64,000 nt of DNA from Pseudomonas laurylsulfatiphila (GCF_002934665.1 NZ_NIRS01000007.1:295562-359561), one strand, 5' to 3'. Positions 8,588 to 17,336 are shown, numbered from the stretch's first letter. Made by a program: numbers and translations. Notes: generated by a model from the letters alone, not told the origin.

Positions 8588-9547
8588 ATGCAAACAGCAA
8601 TCGAGATCGCCCAGGTCGATCATCAACTGATCGTGCGGCTCAACCAGGCCTGGACCAGGCGCGCCGCCGTTTGTGCGCCGGACAGGGCTCAGATCATTGA
8701 AGCATTCGACCCGCTGCGCCCGGATTACCCGGAGTGCATGGTGCCGTTTTTCCATCACCCGACATTCCAGGCCTTGAGTGACGAGCTCAAAAGCAGCGTG
8801 GTGACCTGGGGCTGGATCGGCTACAACCTGCGCACCGTCACCGCCGAAGAACACATTGTCAATCCGGCCCTCAGCGTCATTGCCAATCAGTACCTTGGCA
8901 AGGACGACTGGCATTTTCGCGAGGCCATGCAACAGACCCTGATCGACGAGCACTACCACACGCTGATGCACCTGCGCGCCATCGAGCGGACCAGACTGGA
9001 GCGGGCGCTGGATCAGAATCTGGATCTGCCGCCGTCCGTCACTTACCTGCGCTTGAAGGCCTTGCAGGCAGAGCTGACCGAGCAGTGGCAGCGGGATCTG
9101 GCGGCGATCACCTTTGCGGTGGTGGCCGAGATCAGCGTCAACGCCTATCTGGATCTGTTGGCGGATGACCAGACCATCCAGCCGCAGAACCGCCAGGTGG
9201 CCGAGCAGCACAACCGCGACGAATACGCCCACAGCAAGGTGCTGGCCGAAGTGGCGAAGGTCATGTACGCCAATATGCAGCCGACCCAGCGGGAGTTTTT
9301 CGCACGTAACCTGTCGGTGGCGCTGAGTGCCTTTATCGCTCAGGACTACTCGATGTGGGAGGCAATTCTGACGCAGCTTGGGGCCGAGGAGGCGGCGTTG
9401 ATCATTGCCGACACCCGCGAAAGCAACAGGAACGCGACCATCATGCGCGACTACAGCGGCCTGCATAAACTGGCACAGGACCTGGGCATCAGCGAGCAGA
9501 TCGATTTCGACTTCCGTCCGACCCTCAAAACCACGGCGGCCGCCTGA
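8588..9547 (+). CDS. AurF-like diiron N-oxygenase
   Basis: 319 residues. The diiron ligand set of AurF (p-aminobenzoate N-oxygenase) can be placed one for one: E88 (or E87) in AEEH, E121 and H124 in DEHYHT, E181 in VAEISVN, then H208, E212 and H215 in HNRDEYAH. The spacings 121-181-208-212-215 are identical to AurF 136-196-223-227-230. AurF-type enzymes oxidise an amine to hydroxylamine, nitroso or nitro. Here it likely acts on an amine made by the KamA/aminotransferase pair. Start ATG 8588 is 67 bp after the dioxygenase gene. Confidence 0.88.
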   Translation: MQTAIEIAQVDHQLIVRLNQAWTRRAAVCAPDRAQIIEAFDPLRPDYPECMVPFFHHPTFQALSDELKSSVVTWGWIGYNLRTVTAEEHIVNPALSVIANQYLGKDDWHFREAMQQTLIDEHYHTLMHLRAIERTRLERALDQNLDLPPSVTYLRLKALQAELTEQWQRDLAAITFAVVAEISVNAYLDLLADDQTIQPQNRQVAEQHNRDEYAHSKVLAEVAKVMYANMQPTQREFFARNLSVALSAFIAQDYSMWEAILTQLGAEEAALIIADTRESNRNATIMRDYSGLHKLAQDLGISEQIDFDFRPTLKTTAAA

Positions 9548-9561
9548 GCCCGGAGGTGTCT

Positions 9562-10362
9562 ATGTCCACGCCTGTGTACGAAGTGTTCGCCATCCGTGTC
9601 GGCGCAAACGCCCAGCGCACCGCCCGGGAGAATTTTCTCTACGACGCCTGTTGCGGTGATCCGAATGCGCCGATGCCGCTGGATTACTACTTCTGGGTCA
9701 TCCGCAACGAGCAGCAGGTGATCGTGGTCGACACCTGTTTCCAACCGGCCACGGCGGACCGGCGCAATCGCCAGATGTACCGCCTGCCGGAAGAATCCCT
9801 GCGGCAGCTGGACATCGATCCGGCCCGGGTCGAACACCTGATCCTGACCCATTTGCACTGGGATCATGCCGGCAACCTCGGGCTGTTCCCGAAGGCGACC
9901 GTGCATTTGCAGGAAGCGGAACTGCGTTTTTGCACCGGGCCGAAAATGTCCCATCGCACGCTGAACAAAACCTACGAGGTCGAGGACGTGATGTCGGCGC
10001 TGCCGCCGCTGTTCGAAGGGCGGATGCGTTTGCACACGGGCGTCGTCGAGGTGGTTCCTGGCGTGACCTTGCATCCGGTGGGCGGGCATACGCCCGGCAG
10101 CCAGGTGGTACGGGTGAATACCGAGCGCGGCTGGATTGTACTGGCCTCGGATGCCGCGCACCTGTGGGTCAACATTCGTGAGCGCAGCCCGTTTCCGATC
10201 CTCGATAACCTGGCGCAAACCCTCGAAGCCTTCACCGAGATCGACCGCCTGGCCGATGGCGAAGACCACGTCATCCCCGGCCACGACCCGCTGATCGCCG
10301 AGCGCTTCCCGCACTGGAATGACGACCCACATATCATTTGCCTGCACCAGAATCCAATCTGA
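9562..10362 (+). CDS. Metallo-beta-lactamase-fold hydrolase (AHL-lactonase-like)
   Basis: 266 residues with the dinuclear zinc motif H97-x-H99-x-D101-H102 (HLHWDH), then GGHTPGSQ and SDAAHLW with further metal ligands, and a terminal IPGHDP. The overall layout resembles the N-acyl-homoserine lactonase (AiiA/AttM) branch, which opens lactone rings, but substrate specificity cannot be read from the motifs. GGAGG at 9552-9556 places the start at the ATG at 9562 rather than the GTG at 9556. Last gene of the second operon, 14 bp after the diiron gene. It could release or inactivate a lactone or ester product. Confidence 0.87.
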   Translation: MSTPVYEVFAIRVGANAQRTARENFLYDACCGDPNAPMPLDYYFWVIRNEQQVIVVDTCFQPATADRRNRQMYRLPEESLRQLDIDPARVEHLILTHLHWDHAGNLGLFPKATVHLQEAELRFCTGPKMSHRTLNKTYEVEDVMSALPPLFEGRMRLHTGVVEVVPGVTLHPVGGHTPGSQVVRVNTERGWIVLASDAAHLWVNIRERSPFPILDNLAQTLEAFTEIDRLADGEDHVIPGHDPLIAERFPHWNDDPHIICLHQNPI

Positions 10363-10378
10363 AGACCACCCCCAACCC

Positions 10379-10465
10379 GTGGGAGCGAGCCTGCTCGCGA
10401 AGGCGTCAGTACATTCAAAGTCGATGTGACTGATACACCGCTTTCGCGAGCAGGCTCGCTCCCAC
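10379..10465. repeat. REP doublet (GAGC class)
   Basis: GTGGGAGCGAGCCTGCTCGCGA and its reverse complement face each other across about 43 nt, between the convergent MBL-fold and MocR genes. It could terminate transcription from either side. Confidence 0.85.
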
Positions 10466-10475
10466 AGTGCCGGTG

Positions 10476-11906
10476 TTAACCCTGAGCTTTCAGGATACGT
10501 CCCAACGTCTGCAGTGCCTCATCGATCCGTGGCGAATACGGCGCGCCGCAGCCAATGCGCACAAAGTGATCGAAACGCTCGGTGTTGGAAAAGATATCCC
10601 CAGGGGAAATCTGGATGCCGACCTTCAGCGCCTCGTGAAAAAACGCCATGGATGAATGCCGACGAGGCAATTCCACCCATAACAACGTGCCGCCTTGCGG
10701 GTGGGTCACACTGGTGCCGATGGGAAAATAGCGGGCGATCGCCGTGCTCATCTGCGCGCGTTGTACGGTCAGGGTTTTCCTCAGCCGTCGCAGGTAACGT
10801 TCATAAGAGGGTGTACGCATGAATTCGCTGACCGCCAGTTGCGATAACAGCTCGCACCCCCGCGACTGCGTGTGCTTGAGCATCTCCACACGGTCGTGCC
10901 ATTTCCCAGCGCTGATCCAGCCCAGGCGCATGCCGGGTGCCAGGGTTTTGTTCAGCGAGGCGCAATAGATCACGTTGTCGGTGCGGTCCCAATGTTTGAG
11001 CGTGGACAGCGGCTGCTCGGTGTCCACCAGGTCGCCGTAGGTGTCGTCCTCGATCAGCACGGTGTTGTGCTCGGCGCACAGTTTCACCAGTCGTGCCTTG
11101 TTGGCGTCGGGCATGATGCTGCCCAGCGGGTTTTGCAGGTTGGGAATGACGATCAACGCCTTGACCGGTTCAGGGCCTTGCAGCAGCCCTTCCAGGGCCG
11201 ACAAATTGAGCCCGGTGTGGGCCGAGGCCGGGACTTCCAGTACCCGCAGGCTCAGGCTTTCGAGAATTTGCAGCAGACCGTAGAAAGTCGGCGACTCCAC
11301 GGCCACGGTGTCGCCGGGGCGGGTGACCGCACGCAAGGCCAGGTTGATCGCTTCGGTGGCGCCGTTGGTGATCACGATCCGTTCCGGGGCCAGGTGGGTC
11401 TTGCTGGCCAGCGCCCGCCGAGCCAGGAGGTGGCGCAATGCACTGTTGCCGCAGGTCGAGCCCGCGGCGCCGAGCAGGCTGGTGTCGTAGCGCAGCGACT
11501 TGATCATGTTGTCTTGCAAGGTCTTCAGCGGATAAAGCTCCGGCGCGCAGTAGGCGCTGGCGAAATTGACCTTGATCGTTGCGCGTTGACTGGCCTTGAG
11601 CACCGTTGAAACCTGTTGATGAATGCCGACATAGGCGCTGGTATCCAGCGCTGGCGCCGAGGCAACCGGGGCGGGCCTGGGCAGGGTGTCGGGCTGGCGA
11701 ATGTAGTTGCCGGAACGCGGTCGGGCTTCCAGCACGCCGCAGTCTTCCAGTTCCCGGCACACCTGCACCGCGGTCGACAGGCTGACGGCGTGTTTTTCCA
11801 TCATCAAGCGGATCGAGGGCAAGCGTTCGCCGGTTTTCAAGGTGCCGCTGCGGATAGCGTCCAGATAGTGATTGGCCAGTTGGCGATACAAAGGGGTCGT
11901 GTTCAT
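10476..11906 (-). CDS. MocR/PdxR-type GntR regulator with aminotransferase domain
   Basis: 476 residues from the ATG at 11906; an upstream in-frame start at 11987 only adds low-complexity sequence. N-terminal GntR helix-turn-helix (LPSIRLMMEKHAVSLSTAV), a linker rich in Pro and Ala near 75-95, then a full fold type I aminotransferase-like domain with NLQNPLGS, the DDTYGDL aspartate region and candidate PLP lysine K320 in CASLNKTLAPG. MocR proteins regulate genes of vitamin B6, amino acid or amine metabolism. It is convergent with the biosynthetic-looking operon, and whether it controls that operon or a distant target is unknown. Confidence 0.9.
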   Translation of the reverse strand: MNTTPLYRQLANHYLDAIRSGTLKTGERLPSIRLMMEKHAVSLSTAVQVCRELEDCGVLEARPRSGNYIRQPDTLPRPAPVASAPALDTSAYVGIHQQVSTVLKASQRATIKVNFASAYCAPELYPLKTLQDNMIKSLRYDTSLLGAAGSTCGNSALRHLLARRALASKTHLAPERIVITNGATEAINLALRAVTRPGDTVAVESPTFYGLLQILESLSLRVLEVPASAHTGLNLSALEGLLQGPEPVKALIVIPNLQNPLGSIMPDANKARLVKLCAEHNTVLIEDDTYGDLVDTEQPLSTLKHWDRTDNVIYCASLNKTLAPGMRLGWISAGKWHDRVEMLKHTQSRGCELLSQLAVSEFMRTPSYERYLRRLRKTLTVQRAQMSTAIARYFPIGTSVTHPQGGTLLWVELPRRHSSMAFFHEALKVGIQISPGDIFSNTERFDHFVRIGCGAPYSPRIDEALQTLGRILKAQG

Positions 11907-12059
11907 GATGACCTCAGCAGTTGCACCACCGAGGTCTGGGCTGGAAAGTGAGTTGACGCTCCCCGCAGGCGGACCCGTGGTGCTCATGGGTGAAGGGAAG
12001 TGTTGTTCTGCGTCGATACTGGAAGAGTAATCGCGGTTTTGCCCGAATCACGGGCAATA

Positions 12060-12089
12060 AAAAGCCCCGCACGGATGGCGGGGCTCTTG
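12060..12089 (-). terminator. Rho-independent terminator
   Basis: An AGCCCCGC / GCGGGGCT stem over ACGGAT is followed on the minus strand by a T run. It lies 35 bp beyond the stop of the minus-strand gene at 12125. Confidence 0.8.
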
Positions 12090-12124
12090 AGTCAGTCGCT
12101 GAGGACCTTGTGGCGAGGGGCGCC

Positions 12125-12829
12125 TTACTGCGCAGCGATGCTATACCCATCGAACGCCGTCTGCTGTTGCAGGGCGGTGATGATGTTCTTGCGGTTGACC
12201 GCTTGCTCGGCGCCGCTGTTGTCCAGGAAGGTCTCGCTTTCCAGTTCCGCTTCATCGCCTTCGCCAACGAAGGTGAAACCGAGGAACTCCAGGGCTTCAC
12301 GGTCGACGTTCAGTCGCGAGCGCGGGGTGCGCAGCGGCAGGGTGACGCTGATGCCGTCCTTGCTGATGGTGAACACTTCGACTTCTTTCTTGGCCTTGGC
12401 GGCCTTGCTCTTGCCGCCGCTCGGGTTGCTGATGGCCTGGTGCGTCTGGTTCAGCACCTTCAGGGCCAGGCCGTAGACGATTTCCTGGAACGCCGGGTCG
12501 TCCTTGAAGCTGGAGAGGATGCGGCTGATCGGGAACTTGCTGCTCAGGTCTTCCAGCGCGGCGATGTCGGCGGCTTCGGCGTCCTTGAGTTGCTTGAGCT
12601 GGCCCATCAGTTCATAGGCCTTGTCGTCGTCGAAGCTGTCGTGGGCCTGACGAATGGCGGCGCGCAGTTCGCGGATCTGGTCACTTTCGCGGGTGGACTG
12701 GAAAGCGTCCAGCACCATCTCGCTGATGGTTTTCGCCTGGGGTACGTGTTGTGAAAGATTGATGGAGTTTTCGTATTCCGCTTTGGACGACAAGGTGACT
12801 ACGGATTCAGCGGTGTTGGAATCGGACAT
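12125..12829 (-). CDS. Unrecognised soluble protein, 234 residues
   Basis: I do not recognise this family. From the ATG at 12829 the protein has an acidic N-terminal half predicted largely helical (SDQIRELRAAIRQAHDSFDD, KAYELMGQLKQLKDAEAADI), a basic linker (GGKSKAAKAKKE near 150), and a C-terminal beta-rich part (VFTISKDGISVTLPL, FLGFTFVGEGDEAELE). No signal peptide, membrane segment or catalytic motif is visible. The start has a weak ribosome site, and a 15-codon open frame with a strong one lies just upstream. A terminator follows at 12060-12089, so it is probably monocistronic or paired with the small frame. Confidence 0.7.
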   Translation of the reverse strand: MSDSNTAESVVTLSSKAEYENSINLSQHVPQAKTISEMVLDAFQSTRESDQIRELRAAIRQAHDSFDDDKAYELMGQLKQLKDAEAADIAALEDLSSKFPISRILSSFKDDPAFQEIVYGLALKVLNQTHQAISNPSGGKSKAAKAKKEVEVFTISKDGISVTLPLRTPRSRLNVDREALEFLGFTFVGEGDEAELESETFLDNSGAEQAVNRKNIITALQQQTAFDGYSIAAQ

Positions 12830-12870
12830 TGAAATTTCACTACTTTTTTCAGCTTGAATAGGGGCGAGAA

Positions 12871-12886
12871 AGCCCGGGGGCTTTTT
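12871..12886. terminator. Hairpin between short ORF and 234-residue gene (attenuator-like)
   Basis: AAAGCCC and GGGCTTT pair perfectly across two bases and are followed by T residues on the + strand. On the minus strand it lies between the short ORF (12900-12947) and the start at 12829, where it could attenuate transcription or occlude translation. Function inferred. Confidence 0.4.
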
Positions 12887-12899
12887 CAGGCCGCCTAAT

Positions 12900-12947
12900 C
12901 TATTGGACCGGGACCGCGTTGTCACGGATCAACAGGCGGCTGGTCAT
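12900..12947 (-). CDS. Possible 15-residue peptide (leader ORF)
   Basis: ATG at 12947, GAGGAG 6-7 nt upstream, and a TAG stop after 15 codons (MTSRLLIRDNAVPVQ). The ribosome site is stronger than that of the gene 70 nt downstream. This may be a translated leader, a functional small peptide or chance; there is no family recognition. Confidence 0.3.
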   Translation of the reverse strand: MTSRLLIRDNAVPVQ

Positions 12948-12961
12948 GTTTTTGCTCCTCT

Positions 12962-13059
12962 GTAGGAGCGAGCCTGCTCGCGATGGACGTTAACGATAAC
13001 GCGTTCATTCTGGATGAGCGCGGTGCCCTTGAGAACATCGCGAGCAGGCTCGCTCCTAC
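12962..13059. repeat. REP doublet with GTTAACGATAACGCG core
   Basis: Facing GAGC-class REP palindromes. Its central segment, GTTAACGATAACGCG then CTGGATGAGCGCGGTG, is nearly the same as the core of the tandem array at 39.9-41.3 kb, so it belongs to the same family. Confidence 0.85.
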
Positions 13060-13082
13060 AGGAGTGGCAGCGGAAAAACAAA

Positions 13083-13123
13083 AAAAGCCCCACGCTTGTA
13101 TGGCAAGCGCAGGGCTTTTTTTG
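13083..13123. terminator. Bidirectional rho-independent terminator
   Basis: An AGCCC-x-ACGCTTG / CAAGCG-x-AGGGCT stem is flanked by A6 on the left and T7 on the right, so it works on both strands. It lies directly past the end of the ABC transporter operon at 13130. Confidence 0.85.
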
Positions 13124-13129
13124 AAGTGC

Positions 13130-13957
13130 TTACGGATGCAGGAGTTTCTGCGCCCGTTTATCCGCCAGATGCTGAACCACCAGCCGTCCGATCAGCACCA
13201 GCAACGTCAGCGAGATCAGCAACACCGAAATCGCCGCGACGCTCGGGTCGACGTTATCGCGCAAGCCGCTCCAGATGCGCTTGGGCAGGGTGTCGACGTT
13301 GACGCTGGTGATGAACAGCGTCACCGCCACTTCTTCCCAGGACAGGGCAAACCCCAACAGCGCGGTGGAGGCCAGGCCCAGTTTCAGGTTCGGCAGGATC
13401 ACCATGAACGTGGTCTGCATCAGGCTGGCACCAAGGTTGCGCGAGGCCAGTTCGATGCGCCGGTCAATCTGGCTGAGAGCCACCAACATGGTCACTACGC
13501 CGTACGGCACCACCATGATCACGTGGGCAATCACCACGCCGGTCAGGGTGTCGTAGCCCATGCCCGGGGCGAAGCGACCGAGCTTGGTCTCCATGAAGTA
13601 CAGCACCAGCGCGGAAATCACCGGCGGGATCGCCATCGGCAGCAGCACCAGGCCGATCAGGGCCGTGGCCCATTTCGAGCGCATGTACCAGATGCCGAGG
13701 CTGAAACTCGCGGCCAGCAAGGTGGCGATGACGCTGGTGGCGAAGGCGATGGTCAGGCTCTGGCTGATGGCGTGGAACCAGTCCGGGTTGCTCACCAGCG
13801 CTTCGTAGTGGCGCAGCGACCAGTTGCCTTCGGGCATCGACAGGAAGCGCTTGCTGGTGAACGACACCGGAATGACCGTCAGCAGCGGGAACAGCATGAA
13901 GGCCATGGCGACCACGGCCAACAGCCGCGTACTCAGGCTTGTGCGATGGGTATTCAT
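13130..13957 (-). CDS. ABC transporter permease (PotC-like)
   Basis: 275 residues with about six transmembrane helices. The binding-protein-dependent permease loop, which contacts the ATPase, is visible around ELASRNLGASLMQTTFMVILP. Best fit is the PotC/PotI half of spermidine/putrescine-type importers. Last gene of a four-gene minus-strand operon (ATPase, binding protein, PotB-like, PotC-like), 7 bp after the PotB-like gene and followed by a terminator. The substrate is probably a cationic polyamine-like or amino-acid-derived compound, judged from family only. Confidence 0.9.
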   Translation of the reverse strand: MNTHRTSLSTRLLAVVAMAFMLFPLLTVIPVSFTSKRFLSMPEGNWSLRHYEALVSNPDWFHAISQSLTIAFATSVIATLLAASFSLGIWYMRSKWATALIGLVLLPMAIPPVISALVLYFMETKLGRFAPGMGYDTLTGVVIAHVIMVVPYGVVTMLVALSQIDRRIELASRNLGASLMQTTFMVILPNLKLGLASTALLGFALSWEEVAVTLFITSVNVDTLPKRIWSGLRDNVDPSVAAISVLLISLTLLVLIGRLVVQHLADKRAQKLLHP

Positions 13958-13964
13958 AGTGATC

Positions 13965-14837
13965 TCAGCCTACCAGTCGGTTGACGCGGGTCATTTTCAA
14001 CAGCACCCAGATCAGCGCGCTGACCAAGGCCAGCAACACCACGCTCAGTGCCGCGCCCAAGCCCCAGTTGCTGGTCTGGAACATTTGCAGGAACACATAC
14101 TCGGCGATCATCACCGTTTGCCCGCCACCCAACAGCACCGGGGTGATGAAGAAGCCCAGGCAGAACACGAAGACCATGATGAACGCGCCCAGAATGCCCG
14201 GCAGGGTCTGCGGCAGCAGCACTTGCCAGAAGGTGCGCAAGGCACCGGCCCCCAGGCCGCGAGAGGCCATGAGCACACGTTGGTCGAGTTGACGCATGGT
14301 CGACAGCAGCGGGAACACCGCATACGGGATCATCACGTGGAGCATGCCGATGACTACGCCTATCTCATTGCGGCTCAGTTGCAGCGGCTGGTCGATCAGC
14401 CCCATGCCCATCAGCCCGTTGTTGAGCACGCCGTTGCTGCGCAGGGCGATCAACCAGCCGAAGGCCCGCACCAGCACGGAAATCCAGAACGGAATGAAGA
14501 TGCAGATCTCCACCACGCGCTGCCAGAACGGCGGGCTGAACACCCAGCAGTAGGCCAGCAGGTAACCGATCATCAAGGCCAGGCCACTGACGGTCAGACA
14601 CAGGCGCAAGGTGCGCCAGAGCATTTCGTGGATCGCCGGGTCGGTGGCGATGCGCTGGTACTGCTCGATGCCCGGCGTCGGCAGCGAGAAACTCCAGCCG
14701 ACCACGCCGAGGAACGGCAGCACGTAGAAGACCAGCAGCAACACCGGTAGCGGAAACAGCAGCAGGCCGCGCTCCAGGCCCGGCGAGCTGAAGCGGGGCT
14801 TGGGGGCGGTCAGGGTGGAGGTCAGGGTGGTGGTCAT
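13965..14837 (-). CDS. ABC transporter permease (PotB-like)
   Basis: About 290 residues with six transmembrane segments. The coupling loop reads LMASRGLGAGALRTFWQVLLP. The ATG at 14837 is preferred over a GTG two codons earlier. It pairs with the PotC-like permease to form the membrane channel of a type I polyamine-family importer. The gene begins 10 bp after the stop of the substrate-binding protein gene. Confidence 0.9.
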   Translation of the reverse strand: MTTTLTSTLTAPKPRFSSPGLERGLLLFPLPVLLLVFYVLPFLGVVGWSFSLPTPGIEQYQRIATDPAIHEMLWRTLRLCLTVSGLALMIGYLLAYCWVFSPPFWQRVVEICIFIPFWISVLVRAFGWLIALRSNGVLNNGLMGMGLIDQPLQLSRNEIGVVIGMLHVMIPYAVFPLLSTMRQLDQRVLMASRGLGAGALRTFWQVLLPQTLPGILGAFIMVFVFCLGFFITPVLLGGGQTVMIAEYVFLQMFQTSNWGLGAALSVVLLALVSALIWVLLKMTRVNRLVG

Positions 14838-14847
14838 GGTCACAGGC

Positions 14848-15960
14848 TCACTTGGACAACCGCGTCAGGTACTCTTCCAGGGCTTTGGAGTAGTTGTCGG
14901 CGTACCACTGGGCGTTGAGAGCGATCTGCTTCTTCAGGTTTTCTTCAGAGGCGCAGTTGGCTTCCCGTTGCTTGGCCGACATCAGCTTCTCCGTGGCGCT
15001 GTTGGACGGCCCGTTGCCCAGCAGTTCGAACAGCTTGAGCTGGCCTTCGGGTTGCAAGGCTTGCTGGATGAACTGCATGGTCGGTTGAGTGCCGCCCGGG
15101 TTGCCGTTGAGTACCGCCCAACTGCTGGAATTGATGAAGCCGTTGTCGAAGCTCCAGCGCACGCGGTTGTCGGTGTCCTCGCTGAGCAGCTTGGCGCGGG
15201 TGTGCCAGATCGCACCCACCGACACTTCGCCGTCGACCATCAGTTGCTGGCTTTCGGCACCCGAACTCCAGAACGACAGGACGTGCGGCTTGATCTCGTC
15301 GATCTTCTTCATGGCCCGTGGCACGTCCAGCGGGTACAGCTGGTCAGCCGGAACACCGTCGGCCAGCAACGCCGCTTCGAGCATGCCGTTCATCCACTTG
15401 TACAGCGTGCGCTTGCCGGGGAATTTCTTCACGTCCCAGAAATCGGCCCAGGTCTTGGGCCCGTTTTCACCGAATTTTTCGCTGTCCCAGGCCATCACGT
15501 AGCTGAACTGGTAGCTGGCGATGCCGAAATCGGAGGAGAGCGCCGGGGCCACCTGATCGCGCTTGATGGTGTTGTAGTCCAGTGGCTGCAGGATCTTTTC
15601 CCGACCCAGCACGATGGCGCTGTAGCTCTCGACGTCGACCACGTCCCAGCTCGGTTGGCCGCTGGCCAGCTGCGAGCGGATGGCGCCCTCGGTCGGGCCG
15701 GCACCGTCGATTCGCACCTGGATGCCGGTGTTTTTGGTGAAGGTGTCGGTCCATGCCGAACGGAATGCATTCAGGGCGTCGCCGCCCCAGTTGACCACCA
15801 CCAGCGGCTTGTCCGCCGACCAGCTGATGCCGCTGCGCAGCGCCAGGGGCACCGCGGCCAGCAGGCCCATGGCCTGGATAAAGGTGCGGCGGTTGATCTG
15901 ACCGTCGCGGGCCTTGTCGATAAGCACTTCGATGCAGTCTTGTTGGTGATCCTGGCGCAT
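14848..15960 (-). CDS. ABC transporter substrate-binding protein (PotD/PotF-like)
   Basis: 370 residues. The N-terminus carries a twin-arginine-like motif (NRRTFIQAMG, R24-R25) before a hydrophobic stretch ending LRSGISWSA, so export by Tat is likely. The mature part has the PotD-type fold (LVVVNWGGDALNAFRSAWTD at the start, VMAWDSEKF in the hinge). A GAGG ribosome site supports the ATG at 15960 over an upstream TTG. It captures the substrate in the periplasm for the two permeases downstream. Ligand not determinable from sequence; polyamine or guanidino-type compounds are typical of the family. Confidence 0.9.
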   Translation of the reverse strand: MRQDHQQDCIEVLIDKARDGQINRRTFIQAMGLLAAVPLALRSGISWSADKPLVVVNWGGDALNAFRSAWTDTFTKNTGIQVRIDGAGPTEGAIRSQLASGQPSWDVVDVESYSAIVLGREKILQPLDYNTIKRDQVAPALSSDFGIASYQFSYVMAWDSEKFGENGPKTWADFWDVKKFPGKRTLYKWMNGMLEAALLADGVPADQLYPLDVPRAMKKIDEIKPHVLSFWSSGAESQQLMVDGEVSVGAIWHTRAKLLSEDTDNRVRWSFDNGFINSSSWAVLNGNPGGTQPTMQFIQQALQPEGQLKLFELLGNGPSNSATEKLMSAKQREANCASEENLKKQIALNAQWYADNYSKALEEYLTRLSK

Positions 15961-16049
15961 GGGCAAGTCCTCAGTCGGCCGTTGCCTGCGTGGGCACCGG
16001 CCTTTTTGTTGTCATTGGAAGAGAGCTTTGTGACGCAGTTTTTTGGGGG

Positions 16050-17141
16050 TCAGGCTTGAAGCAGGAAGCTTTGCTGCACCGGCCAGCTCAGCCACACCGG
16101 CGCGCCGCTGGGCATCGACGCGCCCGGGTGATTGCCGGGTACGGACAGGTTGATCGGCAGCGTGTCGCCGCCGACCTTGAGTGCCAGATGGGTGCTGGAG
16201 CCTTGATAGACCTTGTCGGTGAGTTGCGCGGGCATCACGTTGTAGCCGTCGCGAGTCGGGCACTCGCTGTGCAGTTCCATGTGCTCCGGGCGCACGGCCA
16301 GCACGATCGGTGCCGCACTCAGTGCGTTCGGCGCCTGGGCATGCAATACGCTGGTGCCGCAGCGGCCGCTGGCGTTCTGGCCGTTGCGGGTCAGGTTGTC
16401 CAGCGGGAACAGGTTCATCTTGCCCAGGAACTCGGCGACGAAACGGCTCTCGGGGCGGTTGTAGATGTTTTCCGGGGTGTCGACCTGAGTCAGCTTGCCG
16501 TGGTTGAAGATCGCGATGCGCGAGGACAGCGCCAACGCTTCGTTCTGGTCGTGGGTGACGAACACGAAACTGGTACCGACCTGACGGTGGATGCGTTGCA
16601 GCTCGGTTTGCAGTTGTTCGCGCAGGTTCTTGTCCAGCGCCGACAGCGGTTCGTCGAGCAGCAGTAGTTCCGGCTCGAACACCAGCGCCCGGGCAATCGC
16701 CACGCGCTGCTGCTGGCCGCCGGACATCTCGGCGGGTTTCTTGTGCATGTGTGCACCGAGGCCGACCACTTCAAGGATGTGCTTGACCCGGCGATTGCGT
16801 TCTTCAGCGGGGACTTTGCGGATGCGCAGCGGGTAGGCCACGTTGTCGGCCACGGTCATGTGCGGGAACAGCGCATAACCCTGGAACACCATGCCGTAGT
16901 TCCGCTTCTCGGCGGAGCGCCGGATGATGTCGACGCCTTGCTCCATCAGCTTGCCCGAGGTCGGGCTGAGGAAACCGGCCAGAATCATCAGCAAGGTGGT
17001 CTTGCCCGAGCCGGACGGACCCAGCAGGGTAAGAAATTCGCCTTGGCGAACGTCGAGATCGACGTTATCCAGCGCCGCGAAACGGCCGTAATACTGGCTG
17101 ATACCTTGAGCGCTGAGCTGGATCGCTGAACGGCTGGACAC
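16050..17141 (-). CDS. ABC transporter ATP-binding protein (PotA-like)
   Basis: About 363 residues with Walker A GPSGSGKTT near 41-49, signature MSGGQQQR, Walker B LLLLDEPLSALD, and a C-terminal TOBE domain from about residue 270 (VLAVRPEHMEL). It energises the importer encoded downstream. The GTG at 17141 is chosen because AAGAGGA lies about 7-10 nt upstream; the ATG at 17168 would add nine residues but has no ribosome site. First gene of the operon; a LysR gene lies upstream on the same strand, and the divergent catabolic operon begins at 18618. Confidence 0.9.
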   Translation of the reverse strand: MSSRSAIQLSAQGISQYYGRFAALDNVDLDVRQGEFLTLLGPSGSGKTTLLMILAGFLSPTSGKLMEQGVDIIRRSAEKRNYGMVFQGYALFPHMTVADNVAYPLRIRKVPAEERNRRVKHILEVVGLGAHMHKKPAEMSGGQQQRVAIARALVFEPELLLLDEPLSALDKNLREQLQTELQRIHRQVGTSFVFVTHDQNEALALSSRIAIFNHGKLTQVDTPENIYNRPESRFVAEFLGKMNLFPLDNLTRNGQNASGRCGTSVLHAQAPNALSAAPIVLAVRPEHMELHSECPTRDGYNVMPAQLTDKVYQGSSTHLALKVGGDTLPINLSVPGNHPGASMPSGAPVWLSWPVQQSFLLQA

Positions 17142-17336
17142 AATGAGGTTCCTCTTTTTATTGCCCATAAGACGTACGAGGACGGATGCGAATCCGAAAT
17201 GGGCTTTGGGGACTTATTATTGTTAAAAATATCGCTACATCAATGGAATTATTTTGCTCGTATTGGTTAGTTTTATTGAACAAATAAGCTGTGTATTTCG
17301 CCTCGGCCAGATGCCCCGAAATAGAGCTTCTACCCT

